Source of the DNA: Bacteroidales bacterium UBA2716
GTDB taxonomy: Bacteria; Bacteroidota; Bacteroidia; Bacteroidales; UBA932
Direction of reading: 5' to 3'
Assembly: GCA_002354005.1 (NCBI GenBank)
Contig: DEKS01000052.1
Location: forward strand, 2,233 to 20,575
DNA length: 18,343 nucleotides
The number at the start of each line of letters is the position of its first letter. Within the stretch, counting starts at the first letter, position 1. The position numbers and the translations under genes were made by a program. Below are positions 1-8,742 of the stretch, in pieces. Below the pieces are notes generated by a model. The model searched no databases, was not told the DNA's origin, and saw nothing but the letters and a program-made list of their open reading frames with translations.

Positions 1-10
1 GGCGCTACGT

Positions 11-1252
11 CTAGTGCTTCCGGCGAATGGCGGGGATGTTCTCCAGGTCGGCCTTCTTTTCACCCGGGGCGATGCACAGGACCGGCTTCTTCTCCGAGGC
101 AAAGTTGAAGTATTTGGCGTTGTCGGAGTTGTTGTAGCCAATCTTGATGGTATCGGCCATGCCTGGCAGGGACACTTCCTCGCCGTGAGCCGGGGTCTCC
201 CACTCGAAGCCTTCGTCAATGATGACCAGGTTCCCCAGGTCCTTGTTGAGGCCCAGGCCGCCGAGGTCCATCGTAAAGCCCGTGACGATGGCCGTGATGC
301 GAATCTTGTCGCCAAACTCGGGATCGTTGTCCCAGATGATACCTTTCTTGAAGTGATTGGCGGTGCCCGTGTATTGGGAGATCATGTCGTCAATCTTCTC
401 CAGGTCGCTCATCTTGGCGCCGTTTTCGTTGTTGCCGGTGGTGATGTTCACCAGCACGTTCTTGGCGGTCTTGAGGTCGAAATCGTTCAGGAGGGGACTC
501 TCGAAGGCACCCTTTACGGCCTTGTCCAGGCGGTCCGGGCCGGTTCCTTCGCCGCTGCCCATGAGGGCCATGCCGGAGTTGCGCATCATCTTGCACACAT
601 CCTGGAAGTCCACGTTGATGTAACCGGGGCAGCTGATGACCTCGATGATGCCGCGGACGGCGGTGGCCAGCACTTCATCGGCCTTGGGGAAGGCCTCCTG
701 GATGAGGGTGTCGCCAAAGAACTGGTACAGTTTCTCGTTGTTGATAATCAGGAGGGCGTCCACGTTCTTTTCCAGCTCGTGGATGCCGTCCACAGCCTTG
801 GACTGGCTCTCGTTACCCTCGTTCTTGAAGGGAATGGTGACAACGGCCACGGTGAGGATGCCGCGTTCCTTGGCCATTTTGGCGATGACAGGGGAGGCAC
901 CCGTACCGGTACCGCCGCCCATGCCGGCCGTGATGAAGAGCATCTGCGTGCCACAGTCCAGGACCTTCCGGGCAATCTCGTCCTGGGCTTCCAGGGCGGC
1001 GTTGCGGCCGGCGGTAGGGTCTGTTCCGGCACCCAGGCCGTTCTGACCCAGCTGGATTTTCACCGGCACCTCGCTGGTCTGCAGGGCCTGTGCATCGGTA
1101 TTGCACACAATAAAACTGCACCCCTGGATGTTCTGGCGGTACATGTAGTTCACGGCATTGCAGCCGCCTCCGCCCACGCCTACCACCTTGATGATGGCGT
1201 TCTCGCTGGTCCAGTCGTTGGGGACAATGTTGGTATCTAAATCGTACATCAT
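11..1252 (-). CDS. ftsZ: Cell division protein FtsZ (tubulin-like GTPase)
   Basis: FtsZ polymerises on GTP into the Z-ring at midcell and recruits the divisome. The 413-residue product shows the N-terminal nucleotide-binding Gly run (residues 25-30, GVGGGG), the tubulin signature GGGTGTG (112-118) and the T7 synergy loop NVDFQDV (213-219) that completes the GTPase site of the neighbouring subunit. The GTPase and C-terminal domains fill roughly residues 20-330. A modest tail follows and ends in a conserved-looking C-terminal peptide (about 404-413, ENIPAIRRKH), the usual FtsA contact, so the protein is complete. Two adjacent ATGs exist at 1252 and 1249; I chose 1252 because AGGAGG lies exactly 8 nt upstream, the same spacing as at rsmH and ftsL. 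It is the last gene of the dcw cluster in the window, 3 nt after ftsA. The ten bases beyond its stop (1-10) show nothing. Confidence 0.98.
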   Translation of the reverse strand: MMYDLDTNIVPNDWTSENAIIKVVGVGGGGCNAVNYMYRQNIQGCSFIVCNTDAQALQTSEVPVKIQLGQNGLGAGTDPTAGRNAALEAQDEIARKVLDCGTQMLFITAGMGGGTGTGASPVIAKMAKERGILTVAVVTIPFKNEGNESQSKAVDGIHELEKNVDALLIINNEKLYQFFGDTLIQEAFPKADEVLATAVRGIIEVISCPGYINVDFQDVCKMMRNSGMALMGSGEGTGPDRLDKAVKGAFESPLLNDFDLKTAKNVLVNITTGNNENGAKMSDLEKIDDMISQYTGTANHFKKGIIWDNDPEFGDKIRITAIVTGFTMDLGGLGLNKDLGNLVIIDEGFEWETPAHGEEVSLPGMADTIKIGYNNSDNAKYFNFASEKKPVLCIAPGEKKADLENIPAIRRKH

Positions 1253-1255
1253 GGC

Positions 1256-2707
1256 TTATTCCTCCTTGTTGGCTTCGTCATAGACTTTCAGGGCAGTTTT
1301 CTCCACCTTGCTCCAGAAGATGGACAGGAATCCTGTGCCTTCCTTCTTGGCCACCTTCACCTTCTTTACCTTGGGCTCCGGCTTGGGCTTTTCCTTGACT
1401 TCCGGCTCCACAGGAGCGCCGAAGTCCTCCGGTGCAAAGAGCATATCGTCCGGAACGGTGGGCGTCTCGTTGGTAACTTCCACTTCTACCATCTCCTCTT
1501 CTGCAGGCTCTTCCGGTTTCTCCGGTTTGGTCACGCAATCCGGCAGGTGGTCTTCCTTGGCGGCCAGCACCATTCCGATGGCCGATGTGGCCGATGTGGA
1601 ATACACGCCGCTGCCCACGGAGGCGGAGAACATGTAGCGCGGATAGCCTTTACGCACCTCATACCCGGACATGTCCTTGATGAGCGGGATAAAGTTGGCC
1701 AGCTCTGCACCGCCGCCGGTAATGACCAGGCCGCTCCGCAGGGAATTCTGCAGGCCGCTCTCCTGGATGTAGTAGAGCACCGCGTCCACAATCTCACGGC
1801 AGCGGCAGTCGATAATCTCGGAAATGTACCGCACCGGCACCTCCTTGAACGGCGGTTCCAGCCGGATTTGCAGCACTTTCTCGCTCAGCGAGGCCAGTTT
1901 GCCGGGCATGCAGGCGCCAAAGCGCTTCTTGATTTTCTCCGCCAGGTCCTCGGAGATGGAACATTCCGTGCGGATGTCGTTGGTGATGACCTTGCCCGCG
2001 AAGGGGATAGAGGCGTAGTAGCGCATGATTCCGCCGTGGTAAATGGATACGGACGTTACGCCTGCGCCCACATCTATCAGGGCCACGCCGCCGGCCATTT
2101 CGTCGTCCGTGAGGACGGCACGGGCCACCACTTCCGGCAGGAAGTATTTCTTGGCAATGGCAATGTCCAGCTGGTTGAAAATCTTGTCCAGGGCGGTGGT
2201 GGCGCTGCGATTGCCCACAAACACCTTGAAGTTGCCCTCCAGGGAGGCACTCAGGGTACCTACCACTTCACTTTCCACCAGTTGGATTTCGTCGTCAATG
2301 GAGAACGACTGGGCCACGGCGCCGTACATGATCTGGCGCTCCGGGTTGGAGAGGGGATAGGTTTCCAGGGCGATGGACTTGAGGCTGTCCACCTCCTCGG
2401 AGGAGATGTAGTCGTCGGCGTTGGTGCGCTCAATACGGGCCGATGCCGTCACCTGCGCCACCTCGCTGCGGGGCATGCCCACCACCACCTGCAGGATCTG
2501 GATCATGAGCTCCTGCTCGGCTTCGCGGATGGCATCCTTCAGGCGCTTGGCCGCTTTCATGGGGTTGGCGATGAGGCTGGTACGGATACCCTCCGAAGGG
2601 GTCTCCTTGTAGTACACAATCTGGATGTCCTCGCCGTTCACGCGTGCGACGCACAGGCCGAACTTCGAAGTTCCCAGGTCAATCGAGGCAATGTATTTTT
2701 CTTCCAT
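1256..2707 (-). CDS. ftsA: Cell division protein FtsA (actin-like ATPase, Z-ring membrane anchor)
   Basis: FtsA tethers FtsZ filaments to the inner membrane and links them to later divisome proteins. From the chosen start (483 aa) it has the actin-family phosphate-1 loop DLGTSK near residue 10, phosphate-2 DVGAG near 212-216 and the adenosine motif TGGG near 330-333. The central part carries the FtsA-specific 1C/SHS2 region. The catalytic body is followed by about 60 residues rich in Pro, Glu and then Lys (about 394-457), a flexible linker. The protein ends in an amphipathic helix (GFLSIFWSKVEKTALKV, about 458-474), the expected membrane-targeting sequence. An upstream in-frame ATG at 2758 would add 17 residues with no family resemblance and overlap ftsQ by 38 nt; starting at 2707 leaves a 13-nt gap and begins right before the conserved strand. 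It lies between ftsQ and ftsZ, as is usual. Confidence 0.97.
   Translation of the reverse strand: MEEKYIASIDLGTSKFGLCVARVNGEDIQIVYYKETPSEGIRTSLIANPMKAAKRLKDAIREAEQELMIQILQVVVGMPRSEVAQVTASARIERTNADDYISSEEVDSLKSIALETYPLSNPERQIMYGAVAQSFSIDDEIQLVESEVVGTLSASLEGNFKVFVGNRSATTALDKIFNQLDIAIAKKYFLPEVVARAVLTDDEMAGGVALIDVGAGVTSVSIYHGGIMRYYASIPFAGKVITNDIRTECSISEDLAEKIKKRFGACMPGKLASLSEKVLQIRLEPPFKEVPVRYISEIIDCRCREIVDAVLYYIQESGLQNSLRSGLVITGGGAELANFIPLIKDMSGYEVRKGYPRYMFSASVGSGVYSTSATSAIGMVLAAKEDHLPDCVTKPEKPEEPAEEEMVEVEVTNETPTVPDDMLFAPEDFGAPVEPEVKEKPKPEPKVKKVKVAKKEGTGFLSIFWSKVEKTALKVYDEANKEE
1261..1266 (-). promoter_or_regulatory. Shine-Dalgarno site for ftsZ (AGGAGG)
   Basis: AGGAGG on the minus strand lies 8 nt before the ATG at 1252 and overlaps the last lysine and glutamate codons of ftsA. 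It supports the upstream of the two ATGs. Strong Shine-Dalgarno sequences are not typical of Bacteroidota, but the same motif and spacing recur at ftsL and rsmH. Confidence 0.6.
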
Positions 2708-2720
2708 ATTGCGTTTTGTA

Positions 2721-3509
2721 TTATCTTCTGCAAACCAGTTGTCTGCGGTGGCGTACATCCACCAGCGTGTACCAGCCCGGCTCTTTAGAGGGCACGACGC
2801 TCTCGTAGTAGGCGGTCATCAGCTCCAATTTATCCTGTACCCGGGTGGGGGAGCCAAACAGGAAACGTTCCTTCCCTTCCCGGGGAATGAGTACCAGGTC
2901 TCCGTCCTTGTTCACGGTAATTTGGCTGATATTCTCTTCCCAGATGCTTCCGTGGATGGTATTCACCATGCCCAGCATCTGGTTAAGCCAGGTGGCCTCT
3001 TTGGGGTCCGTGAGCGCCCCTTTATACCCTCTGGGGACCTTGATGGGCAGATACCCGTCCACCACTGGCACCCGAACGCTGCCACGGGCCTGTAGCGGGA
3101 ACAGGAAACCTTCCGCGTCCGAGTAATAGCCGTTCTGGCCGTCCTGGATGCGCATCACCGGCTGCCGTTGGCTCAGGGCTACGTGCAGGATGCCGTCGTC
3201 CGTAAGCCAGGCCTCGCAGTCGCGCACGGCGCTGTGGGCGCAGATAATGTTCTCTATGCGGTCCAGGTTCACGCTGTCCAGCGGCAGGCCGGCGTAGGCC
3301 CTGTACTCCGTCTCCAGCCAGTGTTCAATGTCCTCGCGGGTGACAAAACGGCGCTCCAGGCTATCCGTTACCAGCACGTCCAACGTTCCTTTCCCCTGAC
3401 AGGTGCGGCCACGAAGTTCCTTTCTGGACATGCTGGAAGACAGCATCCAAACCAGGAAACAAGTTACTACAAGTAATAGGCCGAGGCCGCGTCTGGCAAT
3501 AGGTTTCAT
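2721..3509 (-). CDS. ftsQ: Cell division protein FtsQ/DivIB
   Basis: FtsQ is a bitopic inner-membrane protein that, with FtsL (and FtsB elsewhere), scaffolds the septal synthase FtsWI. The 262-residue product has a short basic cytoplasmic N-terminus, one membrane helix (about residues 8-24, rich in Leu/Val), then a periplasmic POTRA-like segment (about 43-113) and a beta domain. The sequence is poorly conserved, so the call rests on topology, length and its position between murC and ftsA. An alternative GTG at 3530 would overlap murC by 11 nt and add seven polar residues (MATDYIG). The ATG at 3509 leaves a 10-nt gap and places the positively charged residues directly before the helix, so I prefer it. 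Confidence 0.9.
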   Translation of the reverse strand: MKPIARRGLGLLLVVTCFLVWMLSSSMSRKELRGRTCQGKGTLDVLVTDSLERRFVTREDIEHWLETEYRAYAGLPLDSVNLDRIENIICAHSAVRDCEAWLTDDGILHVALSQRQPVMRIQDGQNGYYSDAEGFLFPLQARGSVRVPVVDGYLPIKVPRGYKGALTDPKEATWLNQMLGMVNTIHGSIWEENISQITVNKDGDLVLIPREGKERFLFGSPTRVQDKLELMTAYYESVVPSKEPGWYTLVDVRHRRQLVCRR

Positions 3510-3519
3510 GCCGATATAA

Positions 3520-4878
3520 TCAGTTGCCACTCAGGCGTTTATTCAACATTTCAGTAATGGGCTCAATAAAGCGGTCCACGTTGCCGGCGCCAAAGGTCAC
3601 CAGCACGTCCAGGGGCTCCTCGGAGAGGTAATCCATCAGTTGTTCTTTTTTGATGAGCACCTTCTCCGGAGCGGTCACGTCCTTGAAGATAATCTCGGAG
3701 GTGACCCCGGGAATGGGCTCTTCGCGGGCCGGGTAAATGTCCAGGAGGATGAGCTTGTCCACCAGCGACAGGGAGGCGGCGAATTCGGCCGCAAAGTCCC
3801 GTGTGCGGGTGAACAGGTGCGGCTGGAAAATGGCCGTAATCTTTCGGCCTGGGAAAATGTTCCTCAGCGAAGTGATGGCGCTGGAAAGTTCGGCCGGGTG
3901 GTGGGCATAGTCGTCCACGTAGGAGAGCTTGGGCGTGTTTACATGCACCTCCAGACGGCGTTTGACGCCCTCGAAGCAGGCGATGGCCGCCTTTACGGCT
4001 TCCGGGTCAATCCCATAGCACAGGGCCACGGCGGCTGCGGCGACGCTGTTCTCGCAGTTTACCCAGCCGGGTGTGCCCACCTTGAAGCCCGGGATAACGC
4101 CGTCGGGTGTATACAGGTCATAGTGGAAGCAGCCGCAGGCGTCCGGTTGGGCGCTGACCGGATAAAAATCGGCCGATGTGTCCGTATAATGGTAGGTGTA
4201 CACCTTGGCCTTGGTGTCGGCCGGGCCCACCGGGATGCCTTTCTTGGCAATAAGGATGCCGCTGACCTGCGAGGCAAAGGCCTTGAAGGCTTCCACCACA
4301 TGCGCATAGTCGCCGTAAATGTCCAGGTGGTCGGCGTCCACGGCAGTAATCACGGCTATTTCCGGGAACAGCTGGAGGAAAGAGCGGTCGAATTCATCGG
4401 CCTCCGCCACAATGGTGGGGTTCTCCGACATGAGGAGATTGGTGCCGTAGTTGCGGGAGATGCCGCCCAGGAACGCACTGCAGCCCTCTCCGCTGTGGGT
4501 GAGAATATGGGCGATGAGGGTAGATGTGGTGGTTTTTCCGTGCGTACCGGCAACGGCCAGGCAGCGCTGTCCTTTGGCTACTTCGCCCAGGGTCCGGGAA
4601 CGTTTGAGGGTGAGGTATCCTTCTTCCTGTGCCTTCTTCAGTTCGCCCAGATCCGCTGGGACGGCGGGGGTGTACACCACCAGCGTCTCGTTCTTGTCTT
4701 CCGGCAGCAGTTCCGGGAGGTCCTGGTAATGCACGTCGATACCCTCCCGCTCCAGCGCGAAGGTGAGGTCGGAGGGGGTCCGGTCATAACCGGCCACGTT
4801 GTACCCCTTGAACTTGTAGTAGCGGGCAAGCGCACTCATGCCGATGCCGCCAATTCCTATAAAGTAAACGTTCTTCAT
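3520..4878 (-). CDS. murC: UDP-N-acetylmuramate--L-alanine ligase MurC
   Basis: MurC adds L-Ala to UDP-MurNAc in the cytoplasm, the first of the ATP-dependent Mur ligase steps. The 452-residue protein begins with the Rossmann-like UDP-binding loop GIGGIGMSALA (about 8-18). It then has the Mur-ligase P-loop GTHGKTTT (111-118), the central-domain conserved residues around DADHLD, and the C-terminal domain with the DDYAHHPAE motif typical of MurC. Length is normal for the family. The start codon overlaps the murG stop by one base (TAATG), indicating translational coupling. There is no D-Ala-D-Ala ligase fused or adjacent, unlike the arrangement in some other phyla. Confidence 0.98.
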   Translation of the reverse strand: MKNVYFIGIGGIGMSALARYYKFKGYNVAGYDRTPSDLTFALEREGIDVHYQDLPELLPEDKNETLVVYTPAVPADLGELKKAQEEGYLTLKRSRTLGEVAKGQRCLAVAGTHGKTTTSTLIAHILTHSGEGCSAFLGGISRNYGTNLLMSENPTIVAEADEFDRSFLQLFPEIAVITAVDADHLDIYGDYAHVVEAFKAFASQVSGILIAKKGIPVGPADTKAKVYTYHYTDTSADFYPVSAQPDACGCFHYDLYTPDGVIPGFKVGTPGWVNCENSVAAAAVALCYGIDPEAVKAAIACFEGVKRRLEVHVNTPKLSYVDDYAHHPAELSSAITSLRNIFPGRKITAIFQPHLFTRTRDFAAEFAASLSLVDKLILLDIYPAREEPIPGVTSEIIFKDVTAPEKVLIKKEQLMDYLSEEPLDVLVTFGAGNVDRFIEPITEMLNKRLSGN

Positions 4879-6008
4879 TACACCAATTTATAAACTTCGT
4901 CACAAATTACTTGGGCCGCATTGCGGAGTGCCATTTTCTCTGCATTTTTCTCCAGTTGTTTTATGCGGTCGGGGGACTGGAGGAGGGTCAGGGCGGTGGA
5001 GAGGAGCTCGTCCACGGCGTCGCTGTCTTTTACCAGCAGGGCGGCGTCTTTGCGCACCAGGGCCATGGCATTGTGCGTCTGGTGGTCTTCGGCCACGTTG
5101 GGGGAGGGCACAAAGATGGTTGCCTTGCCCATGGCGCAGAGTTCGCTTACGGTGCTGGCGCCACTGCGGGAAATCACCACGTCCGCGGCGGCATAGGCCA
5201 GGTCCATGCGGGCAATGAAATCGTACGGCGTGATGCCCTTCACGTTGGATTGGGCGGCCATAAAGGCGTCCGTATCTTTCTTGTAGTACTTGCCGCACTG
5301 CCAAATCACTTCTACATTTTCTCCGCCCGGGCAGCCATCTTGAATCCAATGCCTCATGGAGCGGTTGAGGGTGCCGCTGCCCAGCGAGCCCCCTACTACA
5401 AAGAGGTGCTGCTTGGACGGGTCCAGGTGGTAGTAGGCCATGGCTTCCTCCTTCATGGCCGGGGTGGCCGGCTGCGATACGGCAGCGCGGATAGGGTTGC
5501 CGGACATGACCAGTTTCTCCTTGGGGAAGAACTTCTCCATGCCTTCGTAGGCCACGCAGATGGACTGTACACGGCCGCCCAGGAGTTTGTTGGTGAGGCC
5601 GGCAAAGCCGTTCTGCTCCTGAATGACGGCCGGAATATGCATGCCGGTAGCGGCCCAGAGCAGGGGAGCGCTGGCAAAACCGCCCACGCCCACCACAACG
5701 TCCGGTTTAAATGCTTTGACGATAGCCTTGGCGCGGCGCACGCTGTCCAGCACGCGGAACGGAACCGTGAGGTTGTTCATGAGGTTCTTCATCGACAGCT
5801 GGCGCTGCATGCCCACCATGGGCAGGCCCACAATCTTGTAGCCCTCGGCGGGAACCTTCTCCATTTCCATTTTCCCCTCGGCCCCTACAAAGAGAATCTC
5901 CGTATCCGGGTTCAGTTCTTTCAGTTTGTTTGCGATGGAAACGGCCGGGAAGATGTGTCCTCCCGTGCCTCCTCCGCTGATAATGGCTCTGATAGGTTTG
6001 TACTGCAT
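4878..6008 (-). CDS. murG: Lipid II synthase MurG (GlcNAc transferase)
   Basis: MurG transfers GlcNAc from UDP-GlcNAc to lipid I on the cytoplasmic face of the inner membrane, yielding lipid II. The 376-residue GT-B fold protein starts with the glycine-rich loop SGGGTGGH (11-18). It has the second G-loop GGSLGSGTLN before the C-terminal domain, and the donor-binding stretch with SRSGASTVSELC followed by the AEDHQTHNA segment that contacts UDP-GlcNAc. The length is slightly above the E. coli protein. Its ATG shares one base with the ftsW stop, and its own stop shares one base with the murC start, so three consecutive genes are coupled. Confidence 0.98.
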   Translation of the reverse strand: MQYKPIRAIISGGGTGGHIFPAVSIANKLKELNPDTEILFVGAEGKMEMEKVPAEGYKIVGLPMVGMQRQLSMKNLMNNLTVPFRVLDSVRRAKAIVKAFKPDVVVGVGGFASAPLLWAATGMHIPAVIQEQNGFAGLTNKLLGGRVQSICVAYEGMEKFFPKEKLVMSGNPIRAAVSQPATPAMKEEAMAYYHLDPSKQHLFVVGGSLGSGTLNRSMRHWIQDGCPGGENVEVIWQCGKYYKKDTDAFMAAQSNVKGITPYDFIARMDLAYAAADVVISRSGASTVSELCAMGKATIFVPSPNVAEDHQTHNAMALVRKDAALLVKDSDAVDELLSTALTLLQSPDRIKQLEKNAEKMALRNAAQVICDEVYKLV

Positions 6009-7393
6009 TATTCTTCTACTTCTACAGTTGCGTCTTGGGTCCAGTCGTTGTGGTGCTCGATGAGCGGAGCGGCCTCCGCTTCACGGCGTGCCATGTTTTC
6101 ACGGGCGTCCTTGGAAATGGACAGGAGAATCCCAAATACCACGGCAAACACCAGGAACGCATTGGTTCCGTGGCTCACCAGGGGCAGGGTCTGTCCGGTC
6201 TGGGGCACTAGCGGCAGGTGAACGTTCACCGCCATATGCATGAAGGCCTGTCCCGTGACCAGGATAATCAAGCCTGTAATAATCACTTTGTCGTAGTAGC
6301 GGTTGCATTCCTTGGCTACCATGGTACCGCGCGCAAGCAGGCTGAAGTACAGGATAATCAGGATGGTCGCGCCCCACATACCCGTTTCTTCTACGATGAA
6401 GCTGAACATGTAGTCGCCAAAAATCACCGGCACCTGGTACTTCTGTGTGCTGTTGCCAATGCCTTTTCCCCAGAATCCGCCTTCCTTGATGGCCAGGAGC
6501 GCGCCTACCGGCTGGTCCAGTTTTCCACGGGCCGTGCGCCATTCCAGCGACTCGCGCTTGGAACCGATCAACTGTTTCATGGTGGCGTCATCGTCCTGGG
6601 TAATACGGCCAATTGCCGTTCCGATGCGGCTTTCCTTGAGGATGCCGGCCTTGTAGGCGCCGAACATGAGGGCGATGCCGACCAGGCCTACGCCTACTAC
6701 GATCCCGATATCGCGTGCGTCTATGCCGCCCACCAGAATCATCAGCACCATGATAATGCCGATGAACAGGGCGCTGGAGTTGGAGCCCATCATCACCATG
6801 AGGGTGGTCAGGAGCACCGGCGTATAGATATACGCTACCTTTTGCCACTGCGGTTTTTGCAGGAAGGCGAGCTTGTCAAATTTATCGGCCAGGATGCCCG
6901 CCCATTTGAATTCCCCGTTCTTGAAGGTGTCCAGGGCCCAGCCCAGGTACATGATCATGAACAGTTTCACGAACTCGTACACGTGCACCTGCTTTCCGGC
7001 AATGATGAGAATTCGGCGGGCGCCGTTGATTTCACCGGCGCGCACAAGGCCGAGGTTCAGGTTCAGCACCAGGATGACCAGGATGCCGAAGCTCACCGCA
7101 AAGCCGAACATGGACAGCTTCTTGTACCATTCCACGCGGCCGAAGTAGTAAAGGGAGAAGATGAGGACAAAGCCCACCGCCACCACCTTGAGCTGGTTCA
7201 CCATGATGCTCACGCGGTCCATCCCCGTGTCGTTTGCCAGGCGCGGGGTGCTGGAGAACACCGAAATCACGGAGATGAGCATGAGGAACAGGGCAATCAG
7301 GAGGATTACCTTGTCTCCGGTGAACCGGTCCATGAAACTGGTCAGGTGTCCAAGGAACGTGTCTTGGGTCTTTCCTTCTTCTTCGGCTACCAT
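6008..7393 (-). CDS. ftsW: Septal peptidoglycan glycosyltransferase FtsW (SEDS family)
   Basis: FtsW is the polytopic SEDS polymerase that joins lipid II into glycan strands at the septum, working with the transpeptidase FtsI. The 461-residue protein has about ten hydrophobic segments. It carries the SEDS hallmarks: NGARR near residues 123-127, a GKGIGNS stretch (309-315), and the putative catalytic aspartate D327 in FGDYMFSFIVEE. The C-terminal signature reads PQTGQTLPLVSHGTN (397-411), where many FtsW/RodA proteins have a double Gly after the Ser-Tyr. A hydrophilic extracytoplasmic region (about 250-300) matches the large loop expected before the catalytic segment. The N-terminal 25 and C-terminal 30 residues are charged and cytoplasmic. 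I call FtsW rather than RodA because of its position between murD and murG. Confidence 0.96.
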   Translation of the reverse strand: MVAEEEGKTQDTFLGHLTSFMDRFTGDKVILLIALFLMLISVISVFSSTPRLANDTGMDRVSIMVNQLKVVAVGFVLIFSLYYFGRVEWYKKLSMFGFAVSFGILVILVLNLNLGLVRAGEINGARRILIIAGKQVHVYEFVKLFMIMYLGWALDTFKNGEFKWAGILADKFDKLAFLQKPQWQKVAYIYTPVLLTTLMVMMGSNSSALFIGIIMVLMILVGGIDARDIGIVVGVGLVGIALMFGAYKAGILKESRIGTAIGRITQDDDATMKQLIGSKRESLEWRTARGKLDQPVGALLAIKEGGFWGKGIGNSTQKYQVPVIFGDYMFSFIVEETGMWGATILIILYFSLLARGTMVAKECNRYYDKVIITGLIILVTGQAFMHMAVNVHLPLVPQTGQTLPLVSHGTNAFLVFAVVFGILLSISKDARENMARREAEAAPLIEHHNDWTQDATVEVEE

Positions 7394-7401
7394 ATACAGG
7401 T

Positions 7402-8736
7402 CTACAGGTTACGGACGGCAGCTTTGAACTGCTCGCCCCGGTCTTCGTAATTTTTGAACAGGTCAAAACTGGCGCAGCAGGGGCTCAGGAGCACCACGTC
7501 GCCGGCTTTGGCCAGGGCTGCGGACTTCTCCACGGCCTCCTTCGCGCTGAGGGCATCCACGATGGTACCCACCATGCCCTCAAAGGCGGCGTGGATTTTG
7601 GCATTGTCCACACCCAGGCATACGATGGCTTTCACCTTTTCCTTCACAAGGTCGTTGAGGACGCTGTAGTCATTTCCCTTGTCCTTGCCGCCCACAATCC
7701 AGATGACGGGCCTTTTCTGGCACTCAAGGGCATACCAGGCGCTGTCCACGTTGGTGGCCTTGGAGTCGTTGATGTACAGGACGTCCTTGATGCTCAGCAC
7801 CGGTTCCAGCCGGTGTTCAATGGGCTGGAAGGTGGCAAGGGACTTGCGGATGACCTCGTTCTCAATACCGGCGGCCTTGGCAGCCAGGGCGGCGGCCATC
7901 GAATTGTAGATGTTGTGTTTGCCGCCCAGGGCCAGGTCCTGCAGGAAGATATCGGTCTCTTCCTGGTTATACCGGAGGACCATTTTGTCATTCTTCAAGA
8001 AGGCACCCTGCTTTACTTCCTTCTCCTGGGAGAAGGGGAGCATCTTGCATCGAAGTACAATCTTGGACAAGTGTCCTACCGTTATTTCGTCGTCCGTATC
8101 AAAGATGAAGCAGTCGTCGCTGCGGAGGTTCCGGGTAATCTTGAACTTGGCGGCTACGTAGTTCTCCATTTTGTGGTCGTAGCGGTCCAGGTGGTCCGGC
8201 GTAATATTGGTGATAATGGCAATGTCCGGCCGGAAGTCGTAAATATCGTCCAGCTGAAAACTGCTGATTTCCAGGACGTAATAGTCAAAATGCTCGGTAG
8301 CTACCTGGTAGGCGTAGCTTTTGCCGATATTGCCGCCCAGGCCCACGTTGAGGCCGGCGTTCTGCAGCAGGTAGTAGATGAGCGAGGTGGTGGTGGTTTT
8401 GCCGTTGGATCCGGTGATGCAAATCTTCTTTGCGCTGTCGTAGCGGCTCGCAAATTCAATCTCGGACACCACGCGGATGCCTTTTTCGCGGATTTTCTGC
8501 ACCATGGGTACGGTACCCGGGATGCCGGGGCTCTTGACCACCTCGTCCGCATTGAGGATGAGTTCCTCCGTGTGCTGCCCCTCTTCGAAGGGAATCTCCC
8601 ACTTCCGGAGTTCAGCGGCATACGCTTCCTTGATCTGCCCCTTGTCGCTCAGGAACACATCAAACCCTTTTACTTTTGCCAGAACAGCAGCGCCCACGCC
8701 GCTCTCTGCACCTCCTAAAACAACTACACGTGCCAT
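7402..8736 (-). CDS. murD: UDP-N-acetylmuramoyl-L-alanine--D-glutamate ligase MurD
   Basis: MurD adds D-Glu to UDP-MurNAc-L-Ala in the cytoplasm. The 444-residue protein starts with the UDP-binding loop VVVLGGAESGVGAA. It has the P-loop GSNGKTTTT (109-117), the central TPDHLDRY motif, and the C-terminal INDSKATN and GGKDKGNDYS motifs characteristic of MurD. It ends with SPCCASFDLFKNYEDRG, the family's substrate-binding tail (most MurDs have SPACASFD). Length is normal. It sits 6 nt after mraY and 8 nt before ftsW, with no Shine-Dalgarno sequence before the ATG. Confidence 0.98.
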   Translation of the reverse strand: MARVVVLGGAESGVGAAVLAKVKGFDVFLSDKGQIKEAYAAELRKWEIPFEEGQHTEELILNADEVVKSPGIPGTVPMVQKIREKGIRVVSEIEFASRYDSAKKICITGSNGKTTTTSLIYYLLQNAGLNVGLGGNIGKSYAYQVATEHFDYYVLEISSFQLDDIYDFRPDIAIITNITPDHLDRYDHKMENYVAAKFKITRNLRSDDCFIFDTDDEITVGHLSKIVLRCKMLPFSQEKEVKQGAFLKNDKMVLRYNQEETDIFLQDLALGGKHNIYNSMAAALAAKAAGIENEVIRKSLATFQPIEHRLEPVLSIKDVLYINDSKATNVDSAWYALECQKRPVIWIVGGKDKGNDYSVLNDLVKEKVKAIVCLGVDNAKIHAAFEGMVGTIVDALSAKEAVEKSAALAKAGDVVLLSPCCASFDLFKNYEDRGEQFKAAVRNL

Positions 8737-8742
8737 AATATA

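Noticed and set aside
1580..1597. Tandem ggccgatgt repeat in ftsA.
   Set aside because: Two 9-nt copies that encode a Thr-Ser-Ala repeat; this short in-frame duplication in a coding region carries no further structure.
2708..2758. 17-codon extension of ftsA from the ATG at 2758.
   Set aside because: It overlaps ftsQ, shows no similarity to FtsA N-termini, and the internal ATG is placed directly before the conserved first strand.
3510..3530. GTG start for ftsQ at 3530.
   Set aside because: It would overlap murC by 11 nt; the in-frame ATG at 3509 gives a compact N-terminus with basic residues before the membrane helix.
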